A stretch of 64,000 nucleotides of DNA. Source: Brasilonema sp. UFV-L1 (GTDB taxonomy: Bacteria; Cyanobacteriota; Cyanobacteriia; Cyanobacteriales; Nostocaceae). The notes beneath the pieces are model-generated. The model was not told the origin of the DNA. It did no database searches and saw only the letters and a program-made list of their open reading frames with translations. A program made the position numbers and the translations under genes. Location: the NCBI RefSeq assembly GCF_012912105.1, contig NZ_QMEA01000004.1, forward strand, positions 62,001-126,000, read 5' to 3'. Shown piece after piece: positions 48,807 through 57,589 of the stretch. The stretch's first letter is position 1. Each line of letters starts with the position of its first letter.

Positions 48807-49280
48807 TTAAGCAAATTGCATTTTAACAGCAACAGCGATCGTTACCGCTCCCGGTTGTCCCTCCAAGCAGAAAATTTGTTTAGGAACGACTAACCTTACC
48901 CCTAATCCTAAGGTCATTTCATTTTGGAAAGACTCAACAAAGGTAAAGTCAGAAGCTGCACACAAAGCAGCCGCCTCCGCCACGCTACAAGTTCCCACTT
49001 GTTTTCCAACCACTTGAGATGGGTTAGGGACAGAGATTTTGCTTAGAAGATCACAAGGAAAAGTTTTTAATGACAAGTTATACTGATGACAAAGTTCCAC
49101 TAAACCATTTTCTTGAGATTTACTATCAATTGTGGCAAAACCTGCGATCGCACTTTCTGCCAGTTGATTTTCTCTAAAAACTTGCCCAATAGCCTTTTCC
49201 ATCAACTGTCTTGAAGTTCCCTTAGTGCATCCAATCCCCACCCACAAAACCTTATGGTTGCTTGCTACTTCGTTGATCAT
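48807..49280 (-). CDS. CbiG C-terminal / CobE-like cobalamin biosynthesis protein
   Basis: The 157-residue protein matches the stand-alone CbiG_C domain: VLWVGIGCTKGTSRQLMEKA, AIAGFATIDSK, VGTCSVAEAAAL and VTIAVAVKM. In cobalamin synthesis this domain belongs to the CbiG/CobE ring-contraction step. AGGGAA directly before the ATG supports the start. The first 29 bases overlap the 3' end of the upstream 560-residue gene, so translation is probably coupled, although the two functions seem unrelated. No other cobalamin genes are near. Confidence 0.8.
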   Translation of the reverse strand: MINEVASNHKVLWVGIGCTKGTSRQLMEKAIGQVFRENQLAESAIAGFATIDSKSQENGLVELCHQYNLSLKTFPCDLLSKISVPNPSQVVGKQVGTCSVAEAAALCAASDFTFVESFQNEMTLGLGVRLVVPKQIFCLEGQPGAVTIAVAVKMQFA

Positions 49281-50934
49281 TTCCCTGATTTGATGGCTGG
49301 TTAGTTACAGGAGTAGTACCTCCATCAGATGGCAAAGAACTTGAACCACTTCCCCTAATAACTCCCCGATAAATAGTTGATCCTACAGTTTTGAGGCTAA
49401 AACCCCAACCTTTGGGTAAATTGTTATCACCATCATTTTGTCCAAAATCAACGTAAATGCGTGGTGGGACAAAATAAGTAACTCCATTACCTCCCAATTC
49501 ATCTGCTTTTGCCATTATTTGATCAACACTTAAGTCAAATTCTTCATAACTGTTGAACCTGCGTTGTAGTTGTTTTTGTACAAAAGCAATGAACTCGCGA
49601 ACGGCTTTCACTTTTGGATCATTTGGCGCAGGAGAAACAGAGAAAAACTCTACAGGAAGTCTAGAGATAACACCTTCTCGCTGAGGAGGTTGTGCAACGC
49701 TTGGAGGTTTGATAAGACCTAATTGCCTGAGAATCAAAGGTTCTAGGTATCCAAACATTTGGGCTTGCGCTTTGGCAATTTTAGTATTATTGACATCCTG
49801 TTGACGCTTCAGTAGCGTACGGAAGGCACGGCGCAAGACTTGAGAAAGTGTGAAAGGAGGGAAGGGAATGCTGTTAGGTGCAGGTGGTTGTCCATTCCTT
49901 GTCATCAGAACGTCGAGAGGTGGCAAGTCCTCAGGTACGACTGGCATTTGGATGTTAAAGTCTTTAAATTGGGGGTTAGCGCTAGTTTTGCTGAGGATGT
50001 TTTCTTTTCTGCTGTTTTGTTTATCTCGAATTTTGAGTATTTCTGTTGCTTTTGCTTGATCACCATCCAATAACAAAGTCAACCCTTGCTTGTTAAACGG
50101 GTAAACAGGAGTATTCAGACAGATATAGATAAACTCGGCACAATATGTTTTATTTTCTGAATTATTGAGGAAATCAATTGCCTTTTGTGAACCGAGGCTA
50201 GCGAGGGCGCAGTTTTGCAAAAATTCTTTGAGAGTTGGGCGATCGCACACGCGAGTTGGATCGCTTCCATTAAAATCATTTTCTGAGAATTTGACAAACG
50301 GATTCATTAAAGCCATCCAACAGATCATAGTGTCGGTATAACCACGTGCCTGTTGTGGCGTCACAAACTCCGGAAACACTAACCGCTGGGCTACTGCCAT
50401 ATATCCATTGTGTCCATATAGCCCGTCATGATAGCTGTCTGGTTCATTGAAGCTACCAAACGCTTTCACTCTACCATTCCATAATGCAGGTACAATCGCA
50501 CCAGAATGATGTCCTTCATTTTTGATAAAAATTTCTACTAAGTCAGACAACTCATCACTCTTTGGTGGATTGCGGAGGTCAATAGCCTTCCCGTATCGGT
50601 CTTTATTGTATTGATAAGTACAGATTAGTAAACCGTATTTATTAAGAAACCGTACAATATCTTCATGTCCAGAAACAGTCTTTCCATTCGGGTCTGTGAT
50701 TTTCTGTTCGTCCGCGATACCGATAAACCCTGGAACCTTTATTGTTTCCACATCAAGAGTCGTCTGATTATCTATGATGACTTGCTTGTGGAATAACCGC
50801 CTCATGTCCTTGACTGGTTTGCCTTGCTTATCATCTGGACTTTTCAATTGATTAAAACTAGCCAAATCTACATTTTCGGCAGACCATAAAGGCAGACTAT
50901 CATCTGTTTGCTGTAAATTGTTGTTTTCACTCAT
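49252..50934 (-). CDS. Large protein of unknown function, possible permuted NlpC/P60 (YiiX-like) papain fold
   Basis: The 560-residue protein has no signal peptide or membrane segment. Two stretches resemble a permuted papain-fold pair: a His region (VEIFIKNEGHHSGAIVPALW) and, about 100 residues later, a Cys region (NKTYCAEFIYICLNTPVYPF), as in YiiX-type enzymes where His precedes Cys. The C-terminal half is Pro-rich, then helical, and ends in a Ser/Gly/Asn/Gln-rich tail. I do not recognise the whole protein, and the catalytic idea is inference. Part of this gene (50064-50213) is duplicated at 51344-51493. Confidence 0.55.
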   Translation of the reverse strand: MSENNNLQQTDDSLPLWSAENVDLASFNQLKSPDDKQGKPVKDMRRLFHKQVIIDNQTTLDVETIKVPGFIGIADEQKITDPNGKTVSGHEDIVRFLNKYGLLICTYQYNKDRYGKAIDLRNPPKSDELSDLVEIFIKNEGHHSGAIVPALWNGRVKAFGSFNEPDSYHDGLYGHNGYMAVAQRLVFPEFVTPQQARGYTDTMICWMALMNPFVKFSENDFNGSDPTRVCDRPTLKEFLQNCALASLGSQKAIDFLNNSENKTYCAEFIYICLNTPVYPFNKQGLTLLLDGDQAKATEILKIRDKQNSRKENILSKTSANPQFKDFNIQMPVVPEDLPPLDVLMTRNGQPPAPNSIPFPPFTLSQVLRRAFRTLLKRQQDVNNTKIAKAQAQMFGYLEPLILRQLGLIKPPSVAQPPQREGVISRLPVEFFSVSPAPNDPKVKAVREFIAFVQKQLQRRFNSYEEFDLSVDQIMAKADELGGNGVTYFVPPRIYVDFGQNDGDNNLPKGWGFSLKTVGSTIYRGVIRGSGSSSLPSDGGTTPVTNQPSNQGNDQRSSKQP

Positions 50935-51176
50935 ATGCTGTATTTTGAATCATAGTTAATCAGGTGATACCTGTATAGCACAAGCAGATCAGGTACCAAG
51001 ATTAACTACATCTATAATGGTTCTAATTCGGATAAAATACAAGTTCATCTGCTTCAAAAGCGTTATATATAAAGACTTATTAACTTGCTTTGTTCCTACC
51101 CTGAGGATTACGGACGACCTATCAGCTACTGGACTTGTCGAGATTCAAGGGATAAGGCAACTGAGAGGATCGTAAC

Positions 51177-51332
51177 GTGAAAACCCTGATTATTGACAAC
51201 TATCTAATTCAGCACAGACAAACAGCAACAGCAGAAGTTTGGTTTGAATGGATCAGACAACAGATTGACCAGCTTCCTCCCTGTCGCCAATTGTTCCTGA
51301 GAAAAAACAGACCCTTGTTATCTTCCGATTAA
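51177..51332 (+). pseudogene. Chimeric short ORF beginning like aminodeoxychorismate/anthranilate synthase glutaminase
   Basis: GTG 51177 has a good GAGAGGA ribosome site 8 bases upstream and starts MKTLIIDNY, the N-terminus typical of PabA-like glutaminase domains (normally followed by DS(Y/F)T). The next codons (LIQHRQTATAEVWFEWIRQQ and on) do not match that family and the frame closes after 51 codons. It looks like a promoter and gene start fused by deletion to unrelated DNA. Confidence 0.4.
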
Positions 51333-51343
51333 GCCGATCTCAA

Positions 51344-51493
51344 CATCCAATAACAGAGTTAATCCTTGCTTGTTAAACGGGTAAATAGGAGTATTCAGAC
51401 AGATATAAATAAACTCGGCACAATAGGTTCTATTTTGTGAATTATTAAGGAAAGCAATTGCCTGTTTGGAACCGAGGCTAGCGAGGGCGCAGT
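51344..51493 (-). pseudogene. Duplicated internal fragment of the gene at 49252-50934
   Basis: About 150 bases match 50064-50213 in the same orientation with roughly a dozen substitutions and no obvious indels; long identical stretches include TTGCTTGTTAAACGGGTAAA and GAACCGAGGCTAGCGAGGGC. The fragment corresponds to the region around the TYCAEFIYICLN motif. It is flanked by unrelated DNA and cannot be expressed as a gene. It ends 40 bases before hpxO. Confidence 0.85.
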
Positions 51494-51533
51494 AAAAACA
51501 AGGAATTAGGTTTAATGATGGGTGTAGCCAAAA

Positions 51534-52691
51534 ATGGATAACTTGAAGGTCGTAATTATTGGAGCCGGGATGGGGGGCTTGGCGACTGGCATTGCCTTGC
51601 GTCAGGTAGGATACTCTGTTGAGATATACGACAAAGTCAGCGAACTGCGCCCAGCCGGGGCGGGTATCTCAGTTTGGTCAAACGGTGTTAAAGTCCTCAA
51701 CCGTCTGGGTTTGGGCAAAGAGATTGCCCGCATTGGCGGAGTAATAGATCGCACGGTGTATTACAGCCACACGGGTGAAAAACTCACCGATTTCAGTTTG
51801 CAGCCCTTGATTGATCGCGTCGGACAACGACCATATCCTGTGGCACGAACCGATTTGCAGAAAATGTTGCTTGATGCCAATGCTATTGAAAACGTCCAAC
51901 TCAACTCGACCTGTGTTGCTATTGAGCAAGATGCCCACAGCGTTACTGCCATTTTTGCAAATGGACGCAAAGCTACAGGAGATGTGCTAGTTGCGGCAGA
52001 CGGAGCGCACTCGATCATTCGTAACTATGTTCTGGGTTATGATCTCAAGCGGCGCTATGTGGGTTATGTTAATTGGAATGGTTTGATTAGCGCAAGTGAA
52101 AATCTGGCTCCCAAGAATAGCTGGGTGATTTATGTGGGTGAACACAAACGCGCTTCAATGATGCCTGTCGGTGGCGATCGCTTCTACTTCTTCTTTGACG
52201 TGCCGTTGCCCAAAGGTACTGTTAGCACCGACTATCGGTCAGAATTGACTAGCTTCTTCACAGGTTGGGCAGATCCTGTGCAAACACTGATTCGGTGCTT
52301 GGATCCGCTCAAAACCAATCGGCTAGAAATTCACGACATCGAACCCTTACAAACCCTAGTACGCAATCGAGTTGCTCTGCTTGGCGATGCCGGACATAGC
52401 ACTGCTCCCGACTTGGGACAGGGCGGTTGTCAGGCAATGGAAGACGCCCTAGTACTGGCTACGTATTTGCAAACCACCAACATCAGCGTCGAAGACGCCC
52501 TTAAGCGCTACGAAGCTGCACGTAAAGAGCGCGTTGCCGACATAGTTTTGAAAGCACGAAAGCGAGCCGATATGATCCACGGAAAAGATCCACAAAAGAC
52601 CCAGCAGTGGTATGAGGAACTCAAACATGAAGATGGTACGGACATTATTAATGCCATCTCGAATACAATTCTAGCAGGGCCACTGCACTGA
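51534..52691 (+). CDS. hpxO: FAD-dependent urate hydroxylase (HpxO type)
   Basis: The 385-residue flavoprotein has GAGMGGLATG near residue 10, the family DG motif (VLVAADGAHSIIRN) and GDAGHSTAPDLGQGG for FAD ribityl/pyrophosphate binding. HpxO converts urate to 5-hydroxyisourate with NADH and O2, replacing uricase. The identity is supported by the next two genes, which encode the following steps. It is the first gene of the urate cluster. Confidence 0.9.
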   Translation: MDNLKVVIIGAGMGGLATGIALRQVGYSVEIYDKVSELRPAGAGISVWSNGVKVLNRLGLGKEIARIGGVIDRTVYYSHTGEKLTDFSLQPLIDRVGQRPYPVARTDLQKMLLDANAIENVQLNSTCVAIEQDAHSVTAIFANGRKATGDVLVAADGAHSIIRNYVLGYDLKRRYVGYVNWNGLISASENLAPKNSWVIYVGEHKRASMMPVGGDRFYFFFDVPLPKGTVSTDYRSELTSFFTGWADPVQTLIRCLDPLKTNRLEIHDIEPLQTLVRNRVALLGDAGHSTAPDLGQGGCQAMEDALVLATYLQTTNISVEDALKRYEAARKERVADIVLKARKRADMIHGKDPQKTQQWYEELKHEDGTDIINAISNTILAGPLH

Positions 52692-52701
52692 AGGATGAAG
52701 G

Positions 52702-53058
52702 ATGGGAAAACTGACGACTCACGTCTTAGATACCGCTCACGGGTGTCCAGCCGCGAAGATGTCCCTAGAATTGTGGTCGGTGGATGTTCAATCTGGGCAA
52801 AAAAACTTGCTCAAAACCACCGTGACGAATGCAGATGGGCGTACAGATAGCCCGTTGCTGGCAGATGGCGAGCTAACAGTTGGGGTGTATGAGTTGGTTT
52901 TCAAGGTGGGCGAGTACTTTGCTCATACAGATACTCTACCCGATCCGCCGTTTCTCGATCGCATCCCGATACAATTTGGCATTGCTGACCTTTCTGCTCA
53001 TTATCATGTGCCTTTGCTTACCTCGCCTTGGTCTTACAGTACTTACCGGGGAAGCTAA
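52702..53058 (+). CDS. uraH: 5-Hydroxyisourate hydrolase (transthyretin-related)
   Basis: The 118-residue protein has [14 protein letters not shown] at the start, RTDSPLL in the middle, [19 protein letters not shown] at the end and the diagnostic C-terminal YRGS tetrapeptide. It hydrolyses 5-hydroxyisourate to OHCU. It begins 10 bp after hpxO, clearly the same operon. Confidence 0.95.
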   Translation: MGKLTTHVLDTAHGCPAAKMSLELWSVDVQSGQKNLLKTTVTNADGRTDSPLLADGELTVGVYELVFKVGEYFAHTDTLPDPPFLDRIPIQFGIADLSAHYHVPLLTSPWSYSTYRGS

Positions 53059-53147
53059 CTTGATTTTGGATTGGCGATTTTGCGAAAAGTTTGAGCGGAG
53101 GTTTCCTCCGATCAAAGCTTTTCAAGACGGATTTTGGATTGGTAGAA

Positions 53148-53645
53148 ATGTCTTATTCGCTGTCTGAACTTAATCAAATTAACCAAGATGAATTTGTCGC
53201 CGCATTGGGTACGGTGTTTGAAGATACACCTGCCATTGCTCAAAAAGCCTGGGACAAGAGACCATTCGCTGATGTGGTAGCACTGCACCATTCTATGGTC
53301 GAGGTAGTAAAAACACTTACTAAAGATGAACAATTAGCACTAATTCGTGCGCATCCTGACTTGGGCAGTAAAGCGAAAATGGCAGAGGCATCTGTTCAAG
53401 AACAGGCTGGGGTGGGTTTGGATAGGTTAACAAACCTAGAGTATAACCGCTTTGTGTCGCTGAACCAGGCATACAAACATAAATTCGGCTTTCCCTTCAT
53501 CATTGCGGTGAAGAACCATACAAAAACCAGCATTCTCGATGCCTTTGAACATCGCTTGGAAAATACAGTTGAAGCAGAAATGGAACAGGCTTTAACTGAA
53601 ATTGCTCAAATTGCTTGGTTTCGTCTTCATGCGATAGTCACTTAA
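53148..53645 (+). CDS. uraD: OHCU decarboxylase
   Basis: From ATG 53148 the protein reads MSYSLSELNQINQDEFVAAL and is 165 residues. Active-site motifs are visible: LHHSM, IRAHPDLGSK and FGFPFIIAVKNHTK. It decarboxylates OHCU to (S)-allantoin, completing stereospecific urate degradation. An upstream in-frame start (53091) adds residues not typical for the family. It follows uraH by 89 bp. Confidence 0.92.
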   Translation: MSYSLSELNQINQDEFVAALGTVFEDTPAIAQKAWDKRPFADVVALHHSMVEVVKTLTKDEQLALIRAHPDLGSKAKMAEASVQEQAGVGLDRLTNLEYNRFVSLNQAYKHKFGFPFIIAVKNHTKTSILDAFEHRLENTVEAEMEQALTEIAQIAWFRLHAIVT

Positions 53646-53790
53646 TCCCACCAGTAAATCACCACTGGAGGCGGGTTATCACTACCACCATAGCCGATAA
53701 ACACAGACAGAGATCGTGATCACCTGCATTGACTATGAAGGTTTGCTGAATTGCAGGACCTTTAGATCGCATCTTTTGAGACTAAGTATT
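53642..53790 (-). pseudogene. Possible frameshifted 3' remnant of an unknown gene
   Basis: On the minus strand one frame reads PAIQQTFIVNAGDHD and, after a one-base-type shift, continues LSVFIGYGGSDNPPPVVIYW to a stop that overlaps the uraD stop. The continuous, hydrophobic/polar pattern suggests the end of a beta-rich protein, but no family is recognised and the call is weak. Confidence 0.25.
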
Positions 53791-53849
53791 TATTGAAAGC
53801 TGCTACATGATAAGATGAGGCAAGAAATTACTTAGCCTTCAGGCGCAGC

Positions 53850-53869
53850 CAAGGCTGGGTAGTTCACCA
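53850..53869. repeat. 20-bp dispersed repeat, copy 2
   Basis: Identical to 45629-45648. It lies 34 bases upstream of the Rieske oxygenase start, between it and uraD. Confidence 0.7.
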
Positions 53870-53903
53870 AACTCTGTTAATTACATGTTTGAAAAGTTAG
53901 AAT

Positions 53904-54920
53904 ATGCTGGCGACAAAACAGCCTGTTCTCAAGCGATTTTGGTATCCTGTCGTCCCAATAGAACATTTAACATCTGGTCCTCAAGCATTTGAGTTGCTTG
54001 GACAAAAAATTGTTCTGTGGTTAACAACAAATGGTCAGCCCGCTGCTGTTGCTGACCGTTGCTGCCATCGTACAGCTCAGCTCTCCAAAGGGCAAGTGAT
54101 TCAAGGTAATATCCGCTGTCCTTATCACGGTTGGTCATTTAACGCTAGTGGCAATTGCGTACAAGTACCTCAGTTGCAACAAGGCGAACCTATTTCCTCT
54201 AACTATAAGGTTCCATCCTACCACTGCACCGAACGCTACGGTTATGCATGGGTTTCTCTGGATGATCCCCTAACGCAAATTCCTGAAATTCCAGAAGCAT
54301 CTGACCCACGGTTTCGCTACATTCAACAATTTTACGAACGCTGGGAGTGCAGTGGCTTGAGGTTGATGGAAAATGAGTTTGATAACGCTCACTTCAGCTT
54401 TGTGCATCAAGGTACATTTGGAAACATTCAACAACCAGAGCCAGCTAATGTGGATATAGTGGAACTTGACTATAGCATCCACATGAAAACCGCTTATTCC
54501 GTTATCAATCCATCACTACAGCAAAAGAATTTGAAAATCAGCTCATCAACCACTCTTCGCACCAATGACCTGATCTGGTTTGTGCCATTTAGCCGAATGC
54601 TTTACATTCGCTACCCCAATGAGCTAGTACATGGGATTTTTACTGCAGCCACTCCCATCAATGATAGCGCCTCGCAAATTGTCCAGTTCTGCTTTCGCAA
54701 TGACACCGAAGCCGACACAAGAGCCAGTGATGTGATCGCGTTTGACCGTGCTGTGACTCTAGAGGACAAAGCCGTGCTAGAAACAACTGATTACGATGTC
54801 CCTTTAGTCTTGAGTAAAGAACAGCACATGAGTTCTGATAAACCAGGGTTAATGATGCGGCACAAACTAGCTACTTTGCTTAAACAACACGGCGAAATAG
54901 AACACTGCCAGAGTATTTAG
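53904..54920 (+). CDS. Rieske non-heme iron oxygenase, alpha subunit type
   Basis: The 338-residue protein has the Rieske cluster ligands C53-x-H55 and C72-x2-H75 (DRCCHRTAQL, IRCPYHGWSF) with 16 residues between pairs. The mononuclear iron motif follows (FDNAHFSFVH, Asp160, His163, His168). It should hydroxylate or demethylate a small ring compound with electrons from a ferredoxin or reductase not encoded here. Its position between urate genes and a broken allantoinase suggests a purine- or allantoin-related substrate, but that is inference. It may also be an unrelated passenger. Confidence 0.88.
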   Translation: MLATKQPVLKRFWYPVVPIEHLTSGPQAFELLGQKIVLWLTTNGQPAAVADRCCHRTAQLSKGQVIQGNIRCPYHGWSFNASGNCVQVPQLQQGEPISSNYKVPSYHCTERYGYAWVSLDDPLTQIPEIPEASDPRFRYIQQFYERWECSGLRLMENEFDNAHFSFVHQGTFGNIQQPEPANVDIVELDYSIHMKTAYSVINPSLQQKNLKISSSTTLRTNDLIWFVPFSRMLYIRYPNELVHGIFTAATPINDSASQIVQFCFRNDTEADTRASDVIAFDRAVTLEDKAVLETTDYDVPLVLSKEQHMSSDKPGLMMRHKLATLLKQHGEIEHCQSI

Positions 54921-55010
54921 AAGTCCTTGATATTCGATGTTGCGTCTGTCGGGCCAAATAAATGTATATCAGCTTACCTCGTTGTTTCTGCGTTAAATAT
55001 TGAAGTGCTT

Positions 55011-55121
55011 ATGCGACGCTATCCACGAGATTTAGTGGGTTACGGACGCCACACACCCAATCCAAAATGGCATCAAGATGCCCGTATTGCCGTGCAGTTT
55101 GTGATCAAGTCCTACCATTAG
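55011..55121 (+). pseudogene. 5' stump of a PuuE-type allantoinase (polysaccharide-deacetylase family)
   Basis: From ATG 55011 the frame reads MRRYPRDLVGYGRHTPNPKW, HQDARIAVQFVI, the N-terminus of PuuE-like allantoinases, and then breaks off (KSYH, stop) where NYEEG would be expected. About 260 residues are missing. Allantoin made by the upstream genes is therefore not hydrolysed by this gene product. Confidence 0.7.
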
Positions 55122-55339
55122 CAGGGCTTGCCGATCGCCGCGTCCAACGGCTTGGGCTGTTACCCCAGTGGTTCCCATCCGAAGAAAATTTAGGAGTCGA
55201 TAAATATAAGTGGTCAAAACTGTTGCTGTCGCCACACCAGCTAAGTGATGAATCTCTGTTAAATGACCTAAGAACGGCTATTGCTAGCGCCTTTGTAATC
55301 CCCCACCCGGTACTCAGGGTTAGCGGCAGTAGAATGTAA
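55122..55339 (+). pseudogene. Open fragment fused behind the puuE stump
   Basis: Another frame, open from about 55067 to 55339, reads through LADRRVQRLGLLPQWFPSEE and LLSPHQLSDESLLNDLRTAI. The composition is protein-like, unlike most short ORFs here, so it is probably the tail of another gene joined by deletion. I do not recognise the family. Confidence 0.35.
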
Positions 55340-55471
55340 ACTATTATACTTTTTTGACTGGCATCCGTGGAATTTTGGAAAAACGTCCAACATTTTTGAA
55401 ATTTTTATTTGGCATGTGAAACTTGCTCAACTTGGACAACTATCAACAAGTTTGATTAAGAAAAATAGAGC

Positions 55472-56755
55472 TTATTCCCGTGCGCCTGCTGCTAAAAGGC
55501 TTTGCACCACGCTAGGATACTCATTAAATTCTGCAAGCATTAAAGCTGTGTAACCACCTTGGTTTTTAACATTCACATCTGCCCCAGCTTTCAGCAACAA
55601 ATCCACCACCTCACCATAACCTCGCGAAGCCGCCCACATTAATGCTGTTGCCCCTGCTGAGTCTTGTAAATTCACATCTGCTCCTTTTGCGACAAGCTGC
55701 TGTATCACGCCTATATGGTTGCGTTCTGCTGCCTTAATTAAAGCGGTTTTCCCATCATCTCCTTGAGTATTGACATCAGCGCCATAATATAGTATAAAAT
55801 TCACAGTTTCAGTGTGTCCTTGGATTGCTGCGAGCGTCAACGGTTGCTCACCCAAGTTTTTGTCTTTCACGTTTGCTCCGTGACGCAGTAATGCTTGAGC
55901 AATTTGGCTATGTCCTTGCAAAGCTGCCAGAAGTAGCGGTGTATCTCCTAAATGGTTCTTAATTTGTACATTTGCTCCATGAGCAAGTAAGACTTCTACC
56001 ACATCGGTATAACCTTCAACAACAGCAAGGTGCAGGGCTGTTTCCCCATCTTTATCTTGAAGATTGACATTAGCACCACGAGCGAGTAGCGCCTGGGCGA
56101 TCGCCTGATGTCCAGCTGCTACTGCTGCTGATAAAGCCGTACCACCATCTCGGTTTCGCACCTGAACATCAGCCCCAGCTTCTAGCAGTGCTTGCACAAC
56201 ATCCAAATGTCCCAAGTCAGCCGCGACCATTAATGCGGTTTCTCCCTCTTCATCTTGGTCATTGACATTTGCACCATTTTGTAGTAGAGCTTGTACAACT
56301 GCAGTATGTCCAGCACGTACTGCTAATTGAAAAGCCGTGTCCTCATCTTTATCTTGAATATCGACTTTGGCACCAGCAGCAAGTAAGATGCGTGCCACAT
56401 CAGTGTGTCCTTTCAGGGCGGCTATCATTAAGGCAGTGCTACCGTCTTCATTCGTCGCATTGACATCAGCACCTCTAGAAACTAAAAGCTTTACAATGTC
56501 AAGCTGCTTAGCACTCGCTGCTAACATCAAAGCCGTCAAGCCATAGCGTTTTCTTTTCAAGTTGAGAGTAGCACCCGCATCCAGAAGCGATCGCGCAATT
56601 TCGGTGTAGCCGAAATGAGCAGCAAACATTAAGGGCGTAGTGCCATCGCGATCGCCCGTATCTACCGTAGCACCATCATTAAGCACTGCCTGCACCTGCT
56701 TAAGATCACCATTTTTCACAGCCGACAGCAGCAAGACATCGTTATTCTTAGTCAT
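55472..56755 (-). CDS. Ankyrin-repeat protein
   Basis: The 427-residue protein is built almost wholly of about 12-13 ankyrin repeats of 33 residues (for example DGTTPLMFAAHFGYTEIARS, DGETALHLAVVEGYTDVVEV). No signal peptide, membrane segment or catalytic domain is visible. It should act as a soluble protein-protein interaction scaffold; partners are unknown. Internal DNA repetition is high, so copy number may vary between strains. Confidence 0.93.
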   Translation of the reverse strand: MTKNNDVLLLSAVKNGDLKQVQAVLNDGATVDTGDRDGTTPLMFAAHFGYTEIARSLLDAGATLNLKRKRYGLTALMLAASAKQLDIVKLLVSRGADVNATNEDGSTALMIAALKGHTDVARILLAAGAKVDIQDKDEDTAFQLAVRAGHTAVVQALLQNGANVNDQDEEGETALMVAADLGHLDVVQALLEAGADVQVRNRDGGTALSAAVAAGHQAIAQALLARGANVNLQDKDGETALHLAVVEGYTDVVEVLLAHGANVQIKNHLGDTPLLLAALQGHSQIAQALLRHGANVKDKNLGEQPLTLAAIQGHTETVNFILYYGADVNTQGDDGKTALIKAAERNHIGVIQQLVAKGADVNLQDSAGATALMWAASRGYGEVVDLLLKAGADVNVKNQGGYTALMLAEFNEYPSVVQSLLAAGARE

Positions 56756-56794
56756 TAGTCAACAGTCACTAGAGTCAACAGTCAAAAATTATTC

Positions 56795-56900
56795 TCCCCA
56801 TCGGCCCTAATCCCCAGGGAGTGGGGGCCGGTGAGTTCCCTATCTCCCCATCATCCCATTACCCCATCTCCCTCATCTTCTCATCATCCCATCTCCTCAT
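56795..56900. repeat. C-rich simple repeat (CCCCATC-type)
   Basis: The spacer between the ankyrin and DUF4079 genes carries imperfect CCCCATC, TCATCC and TCTCCTCAT units over about 100 bases. Similar low-complexity DNA lies at 23876-23917 on the opposite strand and within the GH116 gene near 14393-14440. Confidence 0.6.
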
Positions 56901-56973
56901 TTCCAATAAGATTTATATTACCAATAAGAGTTATGCTAATTTTTATGAAGATTAAAGAGTAGGGGCAATCACG

Positions 56974-57444
56974 ATGAATTTGGAACTTTCACCATCAGTT
57001 AAGTTTGGGTTAAACTTTTTTCACCCAATCATCATGTGGGTGCTATTAGCACTTTCCTTATATGCGGCGTATCTGGGATTACAAGTCCAGCGGACAAGAA
57101 ATGCTCAAGGTGAAGAAAAGAAAGAATTAATTAAAGGTAAATACAACGTTAAACACCATCAAATCGGCTCTATACTTTTGGCTTTGATGGTGACAGGGGC
57201 TATTGGTGGTATAGCTGTGACTTACATCAATAATGGTAAGTTGTTTGTTGGACCTCACCTAGTAGCAGGACTTGGTATGACAAGTCTGATTGCTTTCTCG
57301 GCTTCTCTGTCTCCTTTTATGCAAAAAGGCGCAAATTGGGCGCGTTTGACCCATATTGTTTTAAATTTTACGATTTTAGGTCTTTTTATCTTGCAAGCTA
57401 TCAGTGGGGTGGAAATTGTCCAAAAAATTATCACTCAAGCGTAG
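56974..57444 (+). CDS. DUF4079 membrane protein
   Basis: The 156-residue protein has four or five hydrophobic helices (FFHPIIMWVLLALSLYAAYL, IGSILLALMVTGAIGGIAVT, PHLVAGLGMTSLIAFSASLS, LNFTILGLFILQAISGV) and the family HPIIMW and KHHQIG patterns with conserved His residues. DUF4079 proteins are common in cyanobacteria and chloroplasts; conserved His could bind heme, but this is not established to my knowledge. Confidence 0.88.
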   Translation: MNLELSPSVKFGLNFFHPIIMWVLLALSLYAAYLGLQVQRTRNAQGEEKKELIKGKYNVKHHQIGSILLALMVTGAIGGIAVTYINNGKLFVGPHLVAGLGMTSLIAFSASLSPFMQKGANWARLTHIVLNFTILGLFILQAISGVEIVQKIITQA

Positions 57445-57527
57445 TCATTAGTCATTAGAGTCATTAGTCATTGGTAATTGGTAAAAAACAAATGGCTAAT
57501 GACCGTTTCTAACCCTCATTCACGCTC

Positions 57528-57569
57528 AAACTTCAAGGTATGCCCTGAGGGTATACCTTGAAGTTTTAA
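57528..57569. terminator. Bidirectional terminator between DUF4079 and DUF1997 genes
   Basis: AAACTTCAAGGTATGCCC pairs with GGGTATACCTTGAAGTTT around TGA (57528-57545 with 57549-57566), with one mismatch. TTTT follows on the plus strand and AAA-rich sequence (T on minus) precedes it. It serves the convergent genes on both sides. Confidence 0.8.
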
Positions 57570-57589
57570 TTCCCCAAAAAGGGGATGAG

